The position numbers and the translations under genes were made by a program. A stretch of DNA of 64,000 bases, taken from Trileptium ribeirensis. Lineage: Eukaryota > Nematoda > Enoplea > Enoplida > Thoracostomopsidae. Where the stretch lies: contig JASANE010012807.1 in the NCBI GenBank assembly GCA_030248225.1, forward strand, positions 1 through 64,000, given 5' to 3'. This document shows positions 28,441 to 41,629 of the stretch, piece by piece (the first letter of the stretch is position 1; each line of letters starts with the position of its first letter). Below the pieces are notes generated by a model, which ran no database searches, was not told the DNA's origin, and worked only from the letters and a program-made list of their open reading frames with translations.

Positions 28441-31018
28441 CTGGCGGATACGATGTTGTCGCATTACAAGCTGAGCAGCAGTTAATGTCACAAGTTATCA
28501 ACGAGTTTGACGACTTAAAGATTGCAGTCGAACGTCATATAGAACGAATGCGGCAGTTTGCGGCCAATCTTCAGCAGTCCAGTGAGCCTGTTATTGTGCA
28601 GCAAGATGTATGTAGTGGAATTGATAACGCTCGAAACATTGAAGGATTGGGAGCAACGCCCCAGTTCTGTGTTTCGCTAGACCATCATAAAGGAACTAAA
28701 GCTGCGGAAAGGACAAATCTCGTGGACAGTAGTATTCCTGCGTTTGGCAATAGCGGTAAAGCTTTAAAACATTCAATGTCAACCATATCGGAAATTGGTG
28801 GACCGGTTGTAGCATTGGGTCGAGACAAGCACTTGTCTATGGTTCACAGTACAGGTGTTCATCGGTGCTCAACAGGTGACGAATTGCTTTTGGGTACCTG
28901 TGCAAAGTACAGCAAGGCGACCTCACGCGGTACCGCATTAGTTAGCTCGCCCATACACCAGCGTAGTTTGGCGACAGAAAGCGTATGCGCCTCGGCAGAT
29001 TCGCTTAAAACTAGCATAGCACCATTGAAACCTTTTGTGTCTTTGCTTACTGGAGGTATTGATGATGATTTTATGGTACAAAATCCGTTGCTCGAAAATC
29101 AGAGACAACACGATGCGCTAACTGATGATGAACTCTCTGCAAGCTGTGGTGACTTAGTGCCTGATAAAGCAACAACGTTGTCAGCGGGATTGGTAAAGGG
29201 CGATTTAGCTGGAGCTGCATGGCCTTCTGCATCTGCTGCGGTTCGATCTCCATCTGCTATTTTGCCGATGTCGTCTTCACATACTTCGTTTGATCGGCTA
29301 TCGCCGGGAGGTGAAGCAATTTGCTTATCTGATAGTGAATCGACAAAAAGAGCTCGTTTTATTGGACTAAAAGGTAGTAATTGCACCCAGAATCAAAGCC
29401 TGAAGGATCGTCGCAGAACTACCACTGACTACCTAACCTGTCAGAAGGAAGAGCCGAAACGTAACGCTGAGGGATCTCAACTGCTCCTGCCGTATCAGTA
29501 TAACTCAGGGTTAGCCCAAGAATTCGACGGCGGGGAAATATCGAGCAGTGCTGATGAGTTGTCGATGACGGCTCCAAAGAAATCTGCCTTGGGACGAGCC
29601 GCTATCGATACTGCTCCTGTGTCACATAGCAAAACCTCAGCTGTTAAGCACTTATCCGCCGGTAAACAGCACAGCAGTGGTCATACGTGTGCGAGCAAAT
29701 TCCTTGCAATATCATCGTCATGTATAGGGAGGAGCCAGGCGGCTTCTGAATCACCTTCTGACGACAACGGTTCGAACGTTGGTGTTAAAATTACCGGCGG
29801 TAATCGTAAGGCATTGAGGTCGGACGTTATTAGTCGGTCATTTCGGCGTAAACACGCTAGCATAACGCCTCCTGTTGGTAGCAAGAAATCTAATAAGAAA
29901 AACGTGGATCAGAGCTGTGGTAGTCCAGTTGTGACAGCCGTACGGAGCCCGAGTTATCGAAAAGCAACTGCCGGATTGTCAGCAGTTGACCGTAAAACCT
30001 CTAAAACATCCAGGACTGGAAACGCCGAGAAGAGTAACGTGGGAAACGTGTATTCACACTCCTCATTAAAAATAAATAGCGAGGATCAGCCAAGTTTGGA
30101 CACTCAGATGGCGCCGCGAGCTTCAGATGAAATGGTATACTGTTCTCCAATATATAGCATAGGTGCGACCGGACATACCGTTGGAATGTCTCCATTGGAA
30201 CAGTCAAAAGGCACAAACAGCTCGGAATCGGCCATGCTTCGTACAGTTGGCAAATCGGTAAATTTGCGTGCCAGTAGCAACCGATTTGAATCTGGTAGCG
30301 GACATTTGCAGTCAAAAAGCTGGAGTGCAGCAATAGAGGCGTTTTCGTTCATTGACGACGATGATATAGCGTTGCAAGTGCCTAGCGCAGATCTGCCAAC
30401 TACTGCACGCATTGTAAATGGCAAATTACAACATGTTGCAGGTTCTTGCCAGCCAGAACATTTGAAAAGATACACTAACAATACAGAACAGTGCCCTGAT
30501 AAAGGTTCTTTAACGGTGGATCCAAAATTAACAGGCAACAGCACATTGGTCGGTACAAGTCAAAGAAAGTGCAATGAGAGGAAGGAAGTTCGACAGTGGT
30601 GGCCACGCCGGTTTGGTAATATCAAAAACGAAGGCATAGATTCTGATACAGCTGGTCTAGAAACACTTGAACACGGTGCGTATTCTGACACCGAAGTACA
30701 TCGCGTCGTAACGAATCGTAGATCCGTAAATGACGCTGACCCAATTCCTGTATTTAATAGAAATAGTGCAGAACAGCCATCGTATATCAAACCGGGAAAC
30801 GTTCCAAACACGTTGGCGGAGTCGTCTGTAATGGGATTCACCCATGTCAATAAGCACAGTACATATAAGTACGACAGAGGCACATGTTGCCCTCAGCATC
30901 AGAATGCTCTACAATATTCACAACCACCATCGTCAAACTATCATTTTTGCAATTCGTCTTCGACTCCAGTTCGCACTAGAAATAAACAGCTCAAGGATAT
31001 TGCATCGGTGTTAGACAA
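28441..31018 (+). CDS. TULP4: TULP4 large central exon
   Basis: Acceptor TTTTTATTTCAG. 2578 nt encoding about 859 residues of the region between the tubby-domain halves. It begins with a helical, probably coiled-coil segment (LQAEQQLMSQVINEFDDLKI, about residues 5-45), then becomes long Ser/Thr/Lys-rich low-complexity sequence with basic clusters (SFRRKHASITPP, GSKKSNKKNVD). The donor is AA|GTAAAC at 31019. Phase 2 is completed by the G of the next exon to give AAG (Lys). If not spliced, the codon AAG is followed at once by a TAA stop. The exon start is in phase with either donor of the preceding exon. Confidence 0.85.
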
Positions 31019-31091
31019 GTAAACACTTTTTGATGTATGTGTTTTAATTTATTAAATATGCATGCGCTGTTCTGCGATTTCCTAAATACAT

Positions 31092-31097
31092 AATAAA
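31092..31097 (+). terminator. TULP4: Possible alternative polyadenylation signal AATAAA
   Basis: Lies 70 nt beyond the read-through stop at 31020-31022, in the intron after the large exon. It could end a short transcript lacking the C-terminal tubby half. Confidence 0.4.
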
Positions 31098-31509
31098 CTT
31101 ATATATTTCCTTAACTATCCAAGCAATATGGCTAATATTTAGCTCAGCTTGCACGTTGCTGCTTAGTGTAACAATGTGCAATGGGCTCAGTATAGCAATC
31201 TCTCGAAGTTATGCAACATTCAGAATTCAGCACCTTGGCGATAAGACAAGCTCCTACTTAATTTGTTGCGCTTAAAGTCACTAATTCTGGAAAATATGTA
31301 GCAGTGGTTTAGTTAGAATTTCTTGATACATCGAATATTGGTTCTGGACAGCATTACGCAACGGCACTGATTTGTTTTGATGTTTTACCTCGTTTTGGCA
31401 TTTTAGGTCAAGGTGAAGGTAATTATTTAAGTTATATTTTTAATACCGACGGCACCTCCGTAGGAGAAACAAAATAAACTTTTTAGTTCAAAATTAGTCA
31501 ATATGTATA

Positions 31510-31590
31510 ATATTAAAATGCCTACGGTCATTTCGGTCACATTTTGACGTAAAATGACTATGGTCATTTCGGTCACATTTTGACGTTGCA
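31510..31590 (+). repeat. Two tandem 38-bp units
   Basis: Each unit has GGTCATTTCGGTCACATTTT followed by GACGT. Confidence 0.7.
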
Positions 31591-31835
31591 CGGCTCTTAC
31601 TTAGGGTGCTATAAATACAATGTTTTATTCGTACAGTGTTACTAGTATTTACAGAGCTAAGCAAAGAAACAACAGAGATGAACACCGAACAACAGTCCAT
31701 ATTCTGAAATTTGACATGATTTTCTCTGGCTTATTTGCAGTCCAGTTTTAAGTTTAGTATGTTTTGCGCCTCCGGTTTGTGTTCAAACTTTCGCGATAAA
31801 GTGCATCGGATGGTGATGTTATGGGCTTGAATCGT

Positions 31836-32337
31836 ATTCAGCCGCGCGTTTACACTGCCAATTTCTCAAACACTTCTTTCTGCAAGGGCGTTGCATTTTA
31901 CTGCCTAACGTTAAAAAATCACTGATGGAGTTATAACAAAATGATGGTAGAAGACCTCTCCTACCCCATTTTTGAAGAGCTTGTGACGTCGCTGTCTCCC
32001 TGTAACCACATTAGACGATGGTTTCAGACATTTGATGTCAGCAACAGGATATTCCTGTTTCCGTAATTGTGACAAATATCCTCTTAAATTCTATTCAGTC
32101 GCACATTTAAACTGCGAATTTCTCAAACACTTCTTTCTGCAGGGGCGTCGCATTTTACCTGCCAAACGTTAAAAATCACTGAGACTTATAACAAAACGAT
32201 TGTAAAAGACCATCCCCATCCCAATTTTGAAGAGCTTGTGACGTCTGTCTCCCTGTAACCACACTAGACGAGTTCAGACATTTGATGCCAGGTACAGGAT
32301 ATTCCTGTTTCCCCAATTGTCGCAAATATCTTCTTAA
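31836..32337 (+). repeat. Tandem duplication of about 250 bp
   Basis: 31836-32087 and 32092-32337 share AATTTCTCAAACACTTCTTT, GAAGAGCTTGTGACGTC, TGTCTCCCTGTAACCACA and GGATATTCCTGTTTCC. Flanking intron sequence 31098-31509 and 32338-34480 has no recognised gene. Confidence 0.85.
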
Positions 32338-34480
32338 ATTGTTGCAACTGTCACTTTTTCTCTTGGTAACCACTGTTATCCTTCCCCTGTTGTCGCAATT
32401 ATACCCCTTAGCAACATGTAACAGTGAGCTGTCTGTTTCGCTGTAGGTGATTATAATTCAGGCAAAAAATAATCAGAGTTCAATTGTAGCTTAACTTTGC
32501 ATAGCTTAGCAACGGCTTAGTCGCTGCTGGAGTTTTCAAGTGTAGGTATGTTCATCAACTGTAGCTGAACACAATAACGAACACTAGTAAACTTGATAAT
32601 TAAGACGCCATATGCATATATTTACAAAAGTATACTCGTGTTCTTGTCGAGGGAAGTACAATTGCTCAATGAAGAATCTACTGAGAGTGATTTTGCTAAC
32701 ACCCCATGATTTTGAATCAACCGCGCATTTAAATGCAATATGCGCAATTTTTGGAACTCGACCCCTCCAGGGATCAATTAAAAACGTAAAGAAAAACCTT
32801 TTTACACAAATTTTAATAAGGAAAATTTCGAAAGTATAAGTTGGTTCCAAATTATTCTAAATTATTAAATTCACCCTCGCTGTTAACTGCCTAAATGACG
32901 CAAATTGTTGCAGTCCTATTTATTGTTGCACTTTCCATTTATACCGTTTTCCTGGGTACATTGCCCGGGTTCTCGCTAGGCTTTCCTCACCGGGGGGGGC
33001 AGCCCTTCGAAGCCCTCCTGAGCATCACGGGTGGATGGGGCAAGCAAAGCTGCTAAATAAAAAATGTGCTATACAATTTTACTATTTTAAGGTGAGTTTT
33101 ATGAATTATATGACAAACTGACCTGAAATATCGCTAAATGTTAGATAAATCTAAGCTTTAGGTAATTTTAGTGTCAAAAATACACTGTTCAATGAATAGA
33201 CTAGTTTACAGCTTTAGCTACATAACTTCAGAATTACCCGGTACACTTAAATTTTCTCGGATGGGGGCGTCCCAGGGCAGGGTAGCTTCAGCGCGGAAGT
33301 AAGGCCGGGTAGGTGGTGCTGAAAAGGACTGCTCAATGTCTGTTCGGAACCTGAGAGATATAAAGAAATTTAAAATTATATAATTTGGCTCGACATAGCT
33401 TCATAAGGACAATATTAGAACGCTGTTGCTTGTTGGAGTGAACATGAACATTTTCCGAATTTTTATACTATGTATGACATAAAATGTCAAAAAATCTGGG
33501 TTGTTCTCCTAAGGGTGTTTCAAAACATGGCAGGGTTAATTTTGCGAATACGGTAAGGTGTAACGGTACCACAGAACTAATGTGAGCAATCATAATTGTA
33601 ATCGAGCAACTCGTTAACAAGTTATGAATTGCAGTGACAGAAATGTTACATATTTCGTTACAGCCACATGTATCCACAGACAAAAAAAATAAAGCGGGCT
33701 TTGGTGACATGGTTTGTTTGCTAAACTTAAACGTTCGCTCTCTTTTTTCTGTCATGAACTATTTCTCAATAAGATAGCAGCAATACAGATGCGTGGGCTG
33801 AACAAACGAACATTTTACGCAAACTAGAAATTTGAGTCGATCTGAATCAGATCATCCTGTATCAAATTATAAACAAAGTTTATATTTGGTGTAATTTTGG
33901 ACATGAACAGGGGTTTTGACGTCTTTATTACCTCACGGAGATATTTCCATAATATGAATTCTATGAGTATCGTAACTCATGGGCATGTGCTTTGTAAAAA
34001 CTTGACAGCAATACACGTAGAATGATAGTATTGATATTGGAGCTGAACCGCATCGGTAAACATTAGCAACTTGATCAAAAATTTGTATATCTCACAAATG
34101 TGATGTGCTTTTACTAAAAATATTTGATTTTTGTAAAGCTTGAAGCTAATCTTATTGTCACGGTGCGGAACCAGGAAGATGTCATCAGAGGAACTCTCCG
34201 TATATATTTTCGACCATAGTTTGGGGTCTTTCTTCTGAAGTTGGTGCATAACATCAACACGACACTGTACCGCTCTACGCGGTACCAAAAACTAAGATGT
34301 ATATATATCCTTTTGATTTTTCTAATACACACATGATATGCAGTCGTTGAGCATCCCTCACGCAGTTAAAATAGGGCAAGTCTTGAATTATGTTTAATAC
34401 AACGTTAGCTGTTATTGTCTGATATACCAAGCTGTCTTGTTAGCTTCAAAATAACTCAGTATTTCTGAAACTTACTTCAG

Positions 34481-34638
34481 GTTGTACAAATTGGCAGGAG
34501 AACTTGCACCTTGGGGTCCAAATCGAACTGGAAATAACTCGAACATCAGCGGCTCCGATTTATCCCAACAACAAATATTCGATGGTGGATACCGTCAATG
34601 CCTTTCGTCGAAAATTAAGCCGCACCATGTGGGAGGAG
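34481..34638 (+). CDS. TULP4: TULP4 internal exon
   Basis: Acceptor CTTACTTCAG, donor GGAG|GTGAG. Read after the first base (which completes AAG from the large exon) it encodes LYKLAGELAPWGPNRTGNNS and continues open to the donor, leaving one G that completes a Gly codon with the next exon. A second frame is also open, but only this one matches the phases of both neighbours. Confidence 0.75.
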
Positions 34639-35362
34639 GTGAGACATAATTAAATTTACTAATTTGTCGATATTTTTGTTATACCGTTTAGCGCCATATT
34701 TCTCTCTGGATTTATACAATCACTGTATTAATTACTAAATCCAGTGTTGGATGAAGAGGATTCGATGTACATTTTAACATTTATTGGATTCATACAGCTG
34801 TTAGATATTATTTAATATAAGTTTCTTAAAATTTAGTCAAATATTCTAGTGTTGTTAATTAAAAACATCATATTTTGAGAATTATCAGATTTCGATTCCA
34901 TCGGGTCACTAAACCAGTAGCGCTTTCAAATTCATGCGCATGAGCAAAAGCCATGGCCTTGGCCCTTATACCGAAGCAGCGAACATGGGCTCAAGCCCCA
35001 TGGCAAAATTTTTAGCGAATGGAAAAGTCAGGTTTTATCAAATTGTTTGTAATTGTCAGTGATTGCAACAGTTATCTAGAGTACATCGCTAATATTTAAT
35101 GCTTTTTAAGTCCTTGCGGTGGGTTTATGGCCGATGAACTTGTTTGCTGAAATATATATTGTTTACAGTTTGGATATATGTTGCTTTCATGGCATTTATC
35201 AAAATGGTGACACCATACCCAATGACCCTGTAACGGTACTGACCCGGTGTTCCGGTCTAGCGATAAGGCTATTTTCCAAAGCAAAATATTCATAATCTGC
35301 GAATTTTTAAAAACGGCTTTGGAAAACACTTGAATATCGGATTACATTAGTAGTGCTTTAGC

Positions 35363-35752
35363 CTGGGCTCTCTATTGGCTGAAAATTTTGCCAGGGGGCA
35401 TTAACCAGGGGACCCCCTGGTTTTGAACCGGTTGCGCCCGATTTTGTCAGGTGGCATTTTGCTAAGAGAAAAACGGTTAAGATCGTATCAGAAACACTGC
35501 CATAACGCTTTTGATGGAGAAAAAAAGCAATTTTGACAAAATTTGAGTAATTTTTGGCTTCAGAACGGAATTTTAGTACAAATTTTGATAAAATTTTTGT
35601 ACTTTGGACCGATTGGAAACAAAAATTTTTCAATAGGCGGTGAACCGGGAGGAGCCCAAAATTTTGCCAGGGGGCTTGAACCGGGGGCAGCTGTTCTGAA
35701 CCACGGAAAACCGAAAAATTCCAGGGCCCCACCCCCAATTTGGAGATCCCAG
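35363..35752 (-). mobile_element. R2 repeat, MITE-like, inverted copy
   Basis: Terminal CTGGGCTCTC... and ...TGGAGATCCCAG. The internal order is the reverse complement of 26368-26778. Confidence 0.75.
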
Positions 35753-38329
35753 TTAGTCAGAGACTACAGTCCTGAATAAAGTAGGTGTTCAGGTGAAATG
35801 TAAGCCGATTTGCTGTGTTTTGAAAGTTGTTTTGTCATCTTTTGAAGTCATTTATACCTAATTTAACGCAGCTTAGCAGTAGTACCATATGAAATGGCTG
35901 TAAAAATTTGGCTATTCCAAAGTGGGGGGCGGGGGCCCTCCGGCATTTTCGGCTGCCCACGGCAAAACGGAGGTACCTCAGGCTCCTACCCTCCGCAGAA
36001 ATTCGTCTAACCCCCGGCTCAAAGCCCTCTACTGAGAAAAATAAATGTCTAAAACGCGACAAAATCCGGCAAAAAAATTGCCCACCCCCGCGAAATCCGG
36101 CACCCTCCGGCAGGTGAGCCGGAGCCCTGCGGCTATAATTTCTGAGGTTTGGACTAGCCAGAAAATGAAGAGGTGAGAAAGTAAGATTATCAAGAACTGG
36201 CCCATTTTGGCTTTTAATGAGATATGCCCTGCTCGGCTTGTACTGAGCCATGCCCTGTTCGGCTTGGATTTCACAGACAGATCTTGGGCTCTGCGTCGTC
36301 CCGGCTGCAGGTTCTTCATAAATCGTGTCCGGCTCTGCTATTCCGATGGAAAACCAGCTCTTAAGGCTCCTAATAATAAAAGTTTCGATTGAATAATATA
36401 TATCAGAGAAAACTTAATAACAAACCAGCAAACGAAACGTATATGTAGTTCTTAGAGCTTTTAAGGAGGGACGCCAGATTTTCCAGACATACAAGTGTCG
36501 GCTGGGCTTGGCTGTAGACCTAATCCAAGCTTAGAGCCCGAAATATCACCTTTAATAAAAAGGAACACACAATGCTTTCCAGGAATTTAAAATTTGCTTT
36601 CGGGCTGCACTACATGGCTGTGCTGAACAAGGCTGTCCAATACACTTCAACCAACCTTCCACAGTTCTGGCCGGTTTCTTATTGCGAATTTTGAGCAAGT
36701 GTCGTCGCAGAGTTTGGTTTACGTGCACTTGAACTTTCAACGTGTCTCTGAAGACGATCGGAGCAGAAAAACAACTAAACAAAAGGTTATGTTAAGTACA
36801 GTGCAGAGGAGAGTGCTTTCGGCTTCTGAATCAGACGTTACCATTACCGTGTCACACACCGTGACCCGGTGACTCGTCCAGGCGGCCAGATATGTGACTC
36901 GGAATGACCCGTCGAACCGGTTCCATCTCTGACTTATAGCGGTCTGTGTGGATTTATCGGTACATTGACTATGGGTACATGGACATTTAGAATCTAGCAT
37001 GAATGTACCCCACAGGTTTTAAAGGGTTTCAATGGTTTAGAGAAATTCTGCTTGCCTTAAGAATAGCATGTCTTCACTTGTTAGGTTGCGGTTGTTTTTT
37101 GCGCCTTTGGTCAAGTTATAGATTTGTGGTTGGTTATAATCAAATGATGGTGTTCCTTCTTTTATCAGACCGGTATTATACGTTTACAGGGGTTCCAGAA
37201 CTTCCATACATTAAACGCGACGCTTGTTATTGCTGGTTGCACTTAATGCTAAGATAAATGAAGCTACATTTCACCCTCACTCACGAGATGTTAATAAGTA
37301 ATTGGAATATTTTATCTCCACTGAGTAGTGTTGCATGATTAATTTTTTAACTATTTTTCTTCGCCCTCAAGAAAACGATCTCGTGATTTATGACATAAAT
37401 TGACAATGAACTTGGTTTGCAAAATGAACGGCGACCAACGTAGCATAGCAATATAAAATGAACTTTCTCGCTGGTTTATCTTTATGTCACCATTGTAGTT
37501 AGAACTAGTCTGAGATTCAAACAATAATTTGTCGTAGACAAGTGGTATATATATCGAAGTAATTTTCAATGATAAATGACGAACAAAGGTAATGTTCCTT
37601 TATTAGACCTTTATATTTGCCAGTTTAGAAATAATAGAAAATGTTATCTGTCAACTATTGTGATGTTTGTGTAGCGAAACACTAAAAGCACGAGTTCAGT
37701 ATAAATATTAGAAGAGGATGACACTCGGTCATACTCATGTATGTACATACATTACTTTAGGATTATGTGGGCGTTTTTAGTTCATCCCAAAGGATTACAT
37801 GGGGATACCTCAAGGTACTTTGGGTGGTATAGAGTCACATTCTCAAAGGTTCTTGAGAATTTCAGGTACCAATTTTCTAAAAATCAATCAGATTAAAACA
37901 TCATATGGAGCCGATCATAATTGCTCTTCCTGCTCTATCTTCTTGATAGCCACTGCCCACAAGGAACCTTTTAGAAATAGTCATGGGAAGTTGGGGCGTA
38001 CGCCGGAAAACGATCACATCATTGGATAACTTATTATACATGATTATTACCGAGTGTCATACTCTTCCAATTGTTTATCAAGAACATAGTAAAACTGTTC
38101 GCTGGAATCGATTCCAGCGCGCCATTGTATTCAGTTCGCTAGATTCTAATGTGCGAAACTAAATGCAAATGGAATGAAATTTAGTAGACTTAAAATCTCT
38201 TTTTTTGTTAATGTTGGTAGAATTTAATCAAACAATAAAAATGTCCATTATGTTAGAAATATCGTTATGCGATAAAAATATAGTGTAATAAATTGCGGCC
38301 CGGAATATTGTTATACATTCTTTTAATGG

Positions 38330-38822
38330 CAGTTGTTTTTTAATGTCATTCTAAGATTAAAACCAAAACAACCTCTGACTGTGGTTTTCAACAACATTAT
38401 AGAAATATTTGTTACAGTTTTTATTATAATTACTGGTCCGCACCGGTCCACACTTAATTTAGAAGAAGCTGAATAAGTCTAATATTTAGCTTACCGATTA
38501 CACACACATTCTTTTAACTTTTTCTTTTAATATTATATACTAAGATCAAAACCAAAACAACTTCTGATAGTGGATTTCAGAAACAATTTTCATTATAATT
38601 ACTGGTCCGGACCGGTCCATACTTAGTTTAGAAGAAGCTGAATAAGTCCAATATATGGAGTTTACCGATTACACATACATTCTTTTAACTTTTTCTTTTA
38701 ATGGAACTTGTTTCTTTTAATGTCGCATGCTAACATCATAACCAAAATAACCTCTGACTGTAGTTTTCAACAATTTTATAGAAGTTACAGTTTTCATTAT
38801 AATTACTTTTATAGTATACAGT
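38330..38822 (+). repeat. Tandem repeat, about 175-bp unit, 2.7 copies
   Basis: Units share AAAACCAAAACAACYTCTGA, ATTATAATTACTGGTCCG, GAAGAAGCTGAATAAGTC and ACATTCTTTTAACTTTTTCT. The third copy is shorter and diverged. Confidence 0.8.
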
Positions 38823-39294
38823 TTTAGTTTCGTTTATAGTTACAGTTTCATCACAAGAGCGGGACAATATATGCCTGGTGTAACAGATTCCGCTGGGATT
38901 AATTCCTCCACCCATATTTTTGTTAAATCTAGTTTCCATAAAGGATGGCAGTCGGGTCGGGCGAAGTTCTTGGGTCGGGTTGGGTAAAGTAAACCATGCA
39001 TAATTTTTCACGTTTGCGCAATATAGTAATTTTATAATAGAAAAATTTAGGTTTGGCGTTTGTGTTCTCTGGGCAACCTGAGATAACTCATGACATTTGC
39101 TGGTAGTTTCATTTTCTCATATTCACAGTGATGCGTTGCTATTCCGAGTATATTCCTGGATTTCACATAGGCTTGCGTGCGATGCTGGTACCTGAATTAA
39201 TTGCACAGATCCACCACAGATAATAGGCAAATGTTAAAAATATGCTAACATAATGTAGGTACATATATCTATGCTTGAGGAAACTGTGCGTAAT

Positions 39295-39801
39295 CTACGC
39301 CGCTTTCTTACAGTTTAACCATGTTAGATGGTGCTGGGATGTTTTTCCGTTCCTAATCACACTTTCCACTTCATATTGATAATTTTGGACCGAAATTTTG
39401 TGGTAGATCAACACTACGTGCGTTATCCGGGAACTTAATACAAGATGTGTAAGGCGATAACTTAATGCAATATCAGAAAAGTTGGTTATATAGTTTAAAG
39501 TCCGGCTTGTTATCATCGTTGGACGAAACCAAACTCTTTGAATTTTCACAATAATTGAAACCGAATTGGTTAATAAGCCTACGTTAGGCGCGTACATGGT
39601 TGTTGTTTTGTCGAAATAGCACTCAACCATGCAGAAATTCGCTGTCACAGTGCTGCTATTTGTATTCGTTATTTGGTAGCCACAACAACTATGATATGCA
39701 AACCCTGTTGGCGGACGCGTACATTTGCCAATTTCACATGTTCGTGCGCGTTCGTCAAACAAACATACCGATATAAAACGACATTTTCTTTGGCAAGCCA
39801 A
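39295..39801 (-). CDS. Unknown cysteine-containing protein or fragment (copy 2)
   Basis: 168 residues, starting MACQRKCRFISVCLFDERAR, with cysteines clustered in the first 60 residues (CEIGKCTRPP, YHSCCGY, NFCMVECYFD) followed by a beta-rich segment (MYAPNVGLLTNSVSIIVKIQ). Short matches to the fragment at 24540-25007 suggest that both belong to one gene or repeat family. Extracellular or secreted type by composition, but no signal peptide is visible at this start and an upstream exon may be missing. It lies antisense in a TULP4 intron. Confidence 0.4.
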   Translation of the reverse strand: MACQRKCRFISVCLFDERARTCEIGKCTRPPTGFAYHSCCGYQITNTNSSTVTANFCMVECYFDKTTTMYAPNVGLLTNSVSIIVKIQRVWFRPTMITSRTLNYITNFSDIALSYRLTHLVLSSRITHVVLIYHKISVQNYQYEVESVIRNGKTSQHHLTWLNCKKAA

Positions 39802-40809
39802 ATTTAGTGATTCGCTTTAAATGAGCAAAACTCAATGTCCATCGACTTTGACACCCCATGTCAAAACTATTTGTAATTTTGACTTTATATTTTACTTCCA
39901 CATTACTGAATTTTGCGTCTATGTATACTATTTTTGCGTAAATGCTTTAAATTTGAGACATAATGCGCTAAAATTTTATCGCTTCACTCATTGTGACTTT
40001 ACCAAATAATTAGGCAGAACGGTCAGTTTGTTATGCCCTTTATATAACTCAACAAAACGTATGCTCGCGGTTTCTAAAACCCGACTGACGCATATTGTAT
40101 AAAAAGTGACGTGTAATAGATGCTAAAATAGAATATTAGTTAAAATAGCTGATTTTTCAAATAGTTTGTTTCAGATGTTTAAAATTTTTTTTTCAAAATT
40201 TGTGATACGGATGGAGTTGGTTTCAATGCTATGCCACAGATCTATTCTAAGCTTAACTGAGCGGTATAGAGTTGATGATAATCAACGCCGCATCTTTAAA
40301 GTGGAATAATCATGTAGCGAATGTTCACAGTCCGCAGAACTGTAACGTGGAAGTACGGGGATTCCTGCGGACCTGTGACAATAGGGGGCTCATAGGGTCA
40401 AGTCTGATTGAAAGTTTGGGGGAGGAGGTCAATGGGGGGTGCAAATTTTTTATATATCATATTATATAAATGTATTATATGTATATATTTATATATGTGT
40501 CGTTTTATGTACATGTCTGCGTGAGTGTTACTGCATTCTATGACTGAAATGGGCAAAAAATTGTAGAATTCGCTGAAAATGCATCTTACGGTGGTCCTAG
40601 ATAAAATATTTTCGGAGTCAAAATCAAAAATTTGAAAGGTCAAACTTTCAGGGAAGGGGAGGTAGTCAAAGGGGATCAGCGGCCGGACATGAGGGGTAAG
40701 CCCCACTTCTCTCCTAACCCGGAAGCATCAGTTAACAGGTGTTGCTTTCGTTATACCGAGCTTTACAAATTGTGGGTGGGGATTTGGCAATTTCAAGTGA
40801 CACTAGGCA

Positions 40810-41136
40810 AAAACTTGTGCTCCCGGTTCATCGTGTCTTAGCAAAATTTTTTGTTTAGACTTGATGAAAGCACTCCCAAATGACGTAAACTTAAATCAAG
40901 GTTTGTACTAAAATTCCGCCCTGAAGCAAAAAATTCACAAATTTTGTCAAAATTTGCTTCAAAATAGCTTTTTCTCTCCACCAAAAAGGGTTTTAGGAAT
41001 GTTTCTGACGCGATTTTAACTGGTTTCCTTTTGGCAAAATTGCCCCGGGAAAATCGGGCCCTGTTCAGAACCAGCTCCCGACCTCCTCCTCCCCGTTCAT
41101 ACCCCTGGCAAAATTTTCAGCGAAAGGAGAGGCCAG
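40810..41136 (+). mobile_element. R2 repeat, MITE-like copy
   Basis: Shares GTTTGTACTAAAATTCCG, CAAAATTTGCTTCAAA, GTTTCTGACGCGATTT and an end AGCGAAAGGAGAGGCCAG with 26368-26778. The left end is diverged. Confidence 0.65.
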
Positions 41137-41629
41137 TTATATATATATATATCATAAAATTTGTTGAGCCGAGTTCCATAGTGTCTTAACAGAGACGATG
41201 GCCCTGGCTCATCTGGGTTGAATTTGTGAAATAATGCTTTCACATTTTGAATTAAAACATCCTAGATACTATATAATTTTGCTGTTTTGTTTGAAATTCA
41301 TGATGCATTTCGCTTTTAAATATTACCGCGGCAGTTATTTAATTTCATTGGTTTCTTCCTTTTTAGAGTATACCGACTTTATTTGGTGTGATATAAAGTC
41401 AGGTACTGTCGGGCCTCCAAAAACTAACCAGACTGCCATCTTTAGTTTTCATGTGTCGAATTAAATCCCAGTGGACCTCATCTAAAAAATTAATTCAGTT
41501 TCAGTCAATTTGATTCTAAATGAAAAATAATGTTCCCGCGTTAGTAATTACGTGCACAATTCCTGAAAGTATCTAAGAAGAGAAATATTGTCTTAGCACT
41601 ACGACTGTATCTATCGCTATTTATTATAG

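Larger units (their letters stand above)
34639..41629 (+). other. TULP4: TULP4 intron of about 7 kb
   Basis: Contains the repeats and the antisense ORF listed separately. The intervals 34660-34940, 35060-35362, 35753-38330, 38823-39294, 39802-40809 and 41137-41629 show no gene that I recognise. At about 36830-36920 there is a CGTGACCCGGTGACTCG-like fragment related to the ends of the 61410-62607 element. Confidence 0.55.

Noticed and set aside
28441..31018. Antisense ORFs of up to 146 codons opposite the large TULP4 exon
   Set aside because: Shadows of a long coding exon with biased composition; no independent domain or signals.
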